Shown: one piece after another, positions 44,363 through 45,032 of the stretch | How the letters are laid out: each line of letters starts with the position of its first letter | Position numbering within the stretch: position 1 is the first letter of the stretch | Virus record (IMG/VR): IMGVR_UViG_3300042320_000567 | Coordinates: 1 to 45,032 of that record | Strand: one strand, 5' to 3' | Length of the DNA stretch: 45,032 nt | From: a virus | The notes under the pieces: generated by a model | Seen by the model: the letters and a program-made list of their open reading frames with translations, nothing else | Databases searched by the model: none | Told to the model about the DNA's origin: nothing | Position numbers and translations under genes: made by a program

Positions 44363-44380
44363 GTCTTTCGGTTTGGGGTG
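44363..44380 (-). repeat. Shared 18-base leader motif, copy B
   Basis: CACCCCAAACCGAAAGAC on the minus strand, immediately followed by ATG at 44362. Sixteen of 18 bases or close to it agree with copy C. Confidence 0.55.
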
Positions 44381-44404
44381 GAGGCTTTCGCCTCCTGTCC
44401 CAAT

Positions 44405-44432
44405 ATCCTACACCATGCGCCGCCCCGCTCAA
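44405..44432 (-). promoter_or_regulatory. Leftward sigma70-type promoter candidate P2
   Basis: Minus strand TTGAGC (44432-44427), 16 bases, TAGGAT (44410-44405), followed about 40 bases later by an ATG. Bases 44409-44424 are identical to 285-300 in P1. It is in the gap right after the helix-turn-helix gene. Expected to start the transcript of the recombination and small-gene block. Confidence 0.6.
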
Positions 44433-44617
44433 CCGTGGGCAGTCACAATCCGTTGCACACGGCTGCGGCTGATGCCTAGGTGGTCAGCAATGCGGCGTTG
44501 CGTCCAGCCGTAGCTGCGCAGCCGCTTGGCGCGTTGCTCAGTGGACTCAGTGGCCCACAGGATGATGATGATCGGCAGGAGTAGCAGCGCTGCGATCAGT
44601 GCGAGTGTGGTGCTCAT
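44429..44617 (-). CDS. Membrane-anchored helix-turn-helix protein (62 residues)
   Basis: The N-terminus STTLALIAALLLLPIIIILW is a transmembrane helix, joined by ATESTEQRAKRLRSY to a helix-turn-helix GWTQRRIADHLGISRSRVQR. A DNA-binding domain tied to the membrane in such a short protein is unusual. ATG at 44617 follows leader copy C; an upstream in-frame ATG is rejected because the preceding sequence is noncoding in look. Possible role: membrane-dependent repressor or DNA anchor. Confidence 0.7.
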   Translation of the reverse strand: MSTTLALIAALLLLPIIIILWATESTEQRAKRLRSYGWTQRRIADHLGISRSRVQRIVTAHG

Positions 44618-44635
44618 GATTCTCGGTTTGGGGTG
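44618..44635 (-). repeat. Shared 18-base leader motif, copy C
   Basis: CACCCCAAACCGAGAATC on the minus strand, immediately followed by ATG at 44617. A looser relative, CACCCACCAACCGGAGATCCC, precedes the ATG at 44973 (and 50). Confidence 0.55.
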
Positions 44636-44754
44636 TTGCGGTGATTGGGATGCCTCTGTGATCGCAGCTCGCTGAGGTGGTAAAAGCTGGCTGTTCTCTT
44701 GTCCACAGCGGAGAATCCGGGGCGCGCTATCCGGCTTATGGCCTAAATCATTGT

Positions 44755-44768
44755 GCCCCCGAAGGGGC
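44755..44768 (-). terminator. Stem-loop after the 65-codon gene, weak terminator candidate
   Basis: GCCCC pairs with GGGGC around a TTCG loop on the minus strand, eight bases after the stop of the gene at 44776. It is not followed by a T run, so it is more likely a stabilising or partial terminator. The rest of the 44636-44754 gap holds no gene that I can support. Confidence 0.4.
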
Positions 44769-44775
44769 GGTGCCC

Positions 44776-44973
44776 TTAGAACCATTCCTCAAGCGCGGCC
44801 TGGGCGTTGCCCAGATCGTGCTCGATTGAGTCAGCCAGCGCGATGGCTTCTTGGGCCATTGCGAGCAGCTGCTCGGTGGAGCGGCTCCACGCCTCGAAGG
44901 CCGCATCCACCTCAGCGATTAACGCTGCGGTTTCGGCCTCGCGGGCGAGGGCGTTGCGGGTGATGTCGTCCAT
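44776..44973 (-). CDS. Small coiled-coil protein across the genome join
   Basis: A 65-residue acidic, helical protein, DDITRNALAREAETAALIAE, then VDAAFEAWSRSTEQLLAMAQ and EHDLGNAQAALEEWF. Heptad spacing suggests a coiled coil or helical bundle. GGAG eight bases before ATG. Its promoter P1 and a 230-base leader lie at the beginning of the window because the molecule is circular. No family recognised. Confidence 0.65.
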   Translation of the reverse strand: MDDITRNALAREAETAALIAEVDAAFEAWSRSTEQLLAMAQEAIALADSIEHDLGNAQAALEEWF

Positions 44974-45032
44974 GGGATCTCCGGTTGGTGGGTGAGCCCC
45001 CGGCGGGACTCATGGGTGCCGGGTGAAGGCCA
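44924..45032. repeat. Terminal direct repeat, right copy
   Basis: These 109 bases equal bases 1-109. They should be counted once; the last unique base is 44923. Confidence 0.95.

Noticed and set aside
1-45032. tRNA genes, CRISPR arrays, insertion sequences
   Set aside because: No cloverleaf with a CCA-ready acceptor, no regularly spaced repeats and no transposase motif were recognised on either strand by reading.

Overview
This window is one complete, circularly closed genome of a tailed double-stranded DNA phage. The first 109 bases are repeated exactly as the last 109, so the unique length is 44,923 bp. The virion genes follow the lambda/HK97 siphovirus order: terminase, portal, MuF, scaffold, capsid, neck, tail tube, frameshifted tail chaperone, tape measure, then M-L-K-I-J. 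The host is most likely a picocyanobacterium of the Synechococcus/Cyanobium kind. The reasons are a cyanobacterial-type AbrB protein, a sigma factor shaped like cyanobacterial group 2 sigma factors, and several small protein families that I recall from marine and freshwater Synechococcus and their phages. I see no integrase, tRNA, CRISPR array or insertion sequence, so a strictly lytic life style is likely but unproven.

Layout on the circle: transcription diverges from a short region at about 5515-5588 that carries a nested inverted repeat. The rightward block (5589-37627) holds a small ribbon-helix-helix protein, a primase-polymerase/helicase, an intergenic region with tandem GGTTAG repeats, a second ribbon-helix-helix protein, a phage-encoded DNA sliding clamp (dnaN), the packaging and head genes, the tail genes, a long set of fibre and receptor-binding genes, a lysis cassette (two small membrane proteins and a two-domain endolysin) and a dCTP deaminase. 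The leftward block runs from 5514 down to 305, continues across the window ends, and goes from 44973 down to 37613.

The left part of the leftward block (305-5514) is the most unusual. A PAPS-reductase-like ATP pyrophosphatase resembling IbrA lies beside a protein in which a complete ectoine-synthase (EctC) cupin is fused to a ParB/IbrB-like domain. Two small partner genes (one a stand-alone piece resembling DUF3440), a superfamily II helicase and a VRR-NUC nuclease follow, most joined by start/stop overlaps. The family context hints at a nucleic-acid or nucleotide modification module, or a regulatory one, but its chemistry cannot be read from sequence. The rest of the leftward block holds a Red-like recombination set (exonuclease, Bet/RecT, SSB), a train of about twelve very small, overlapping accessory genes, a zinc-ribbon protein and, at its end, the sigma factor.

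Genes are packed very tightly, mostly through ATGA, GTGA or TGATG overlaps, so translational coupling is the rule. Two intrinsic terminators, two related leftward promoter candidates, a candidate prfB-like +1 frameshift site in the tail chaperone and several genes under 60 codons were identified by reading the sequence directly. All functional names rest on motif recognition from memory; no database search was run.
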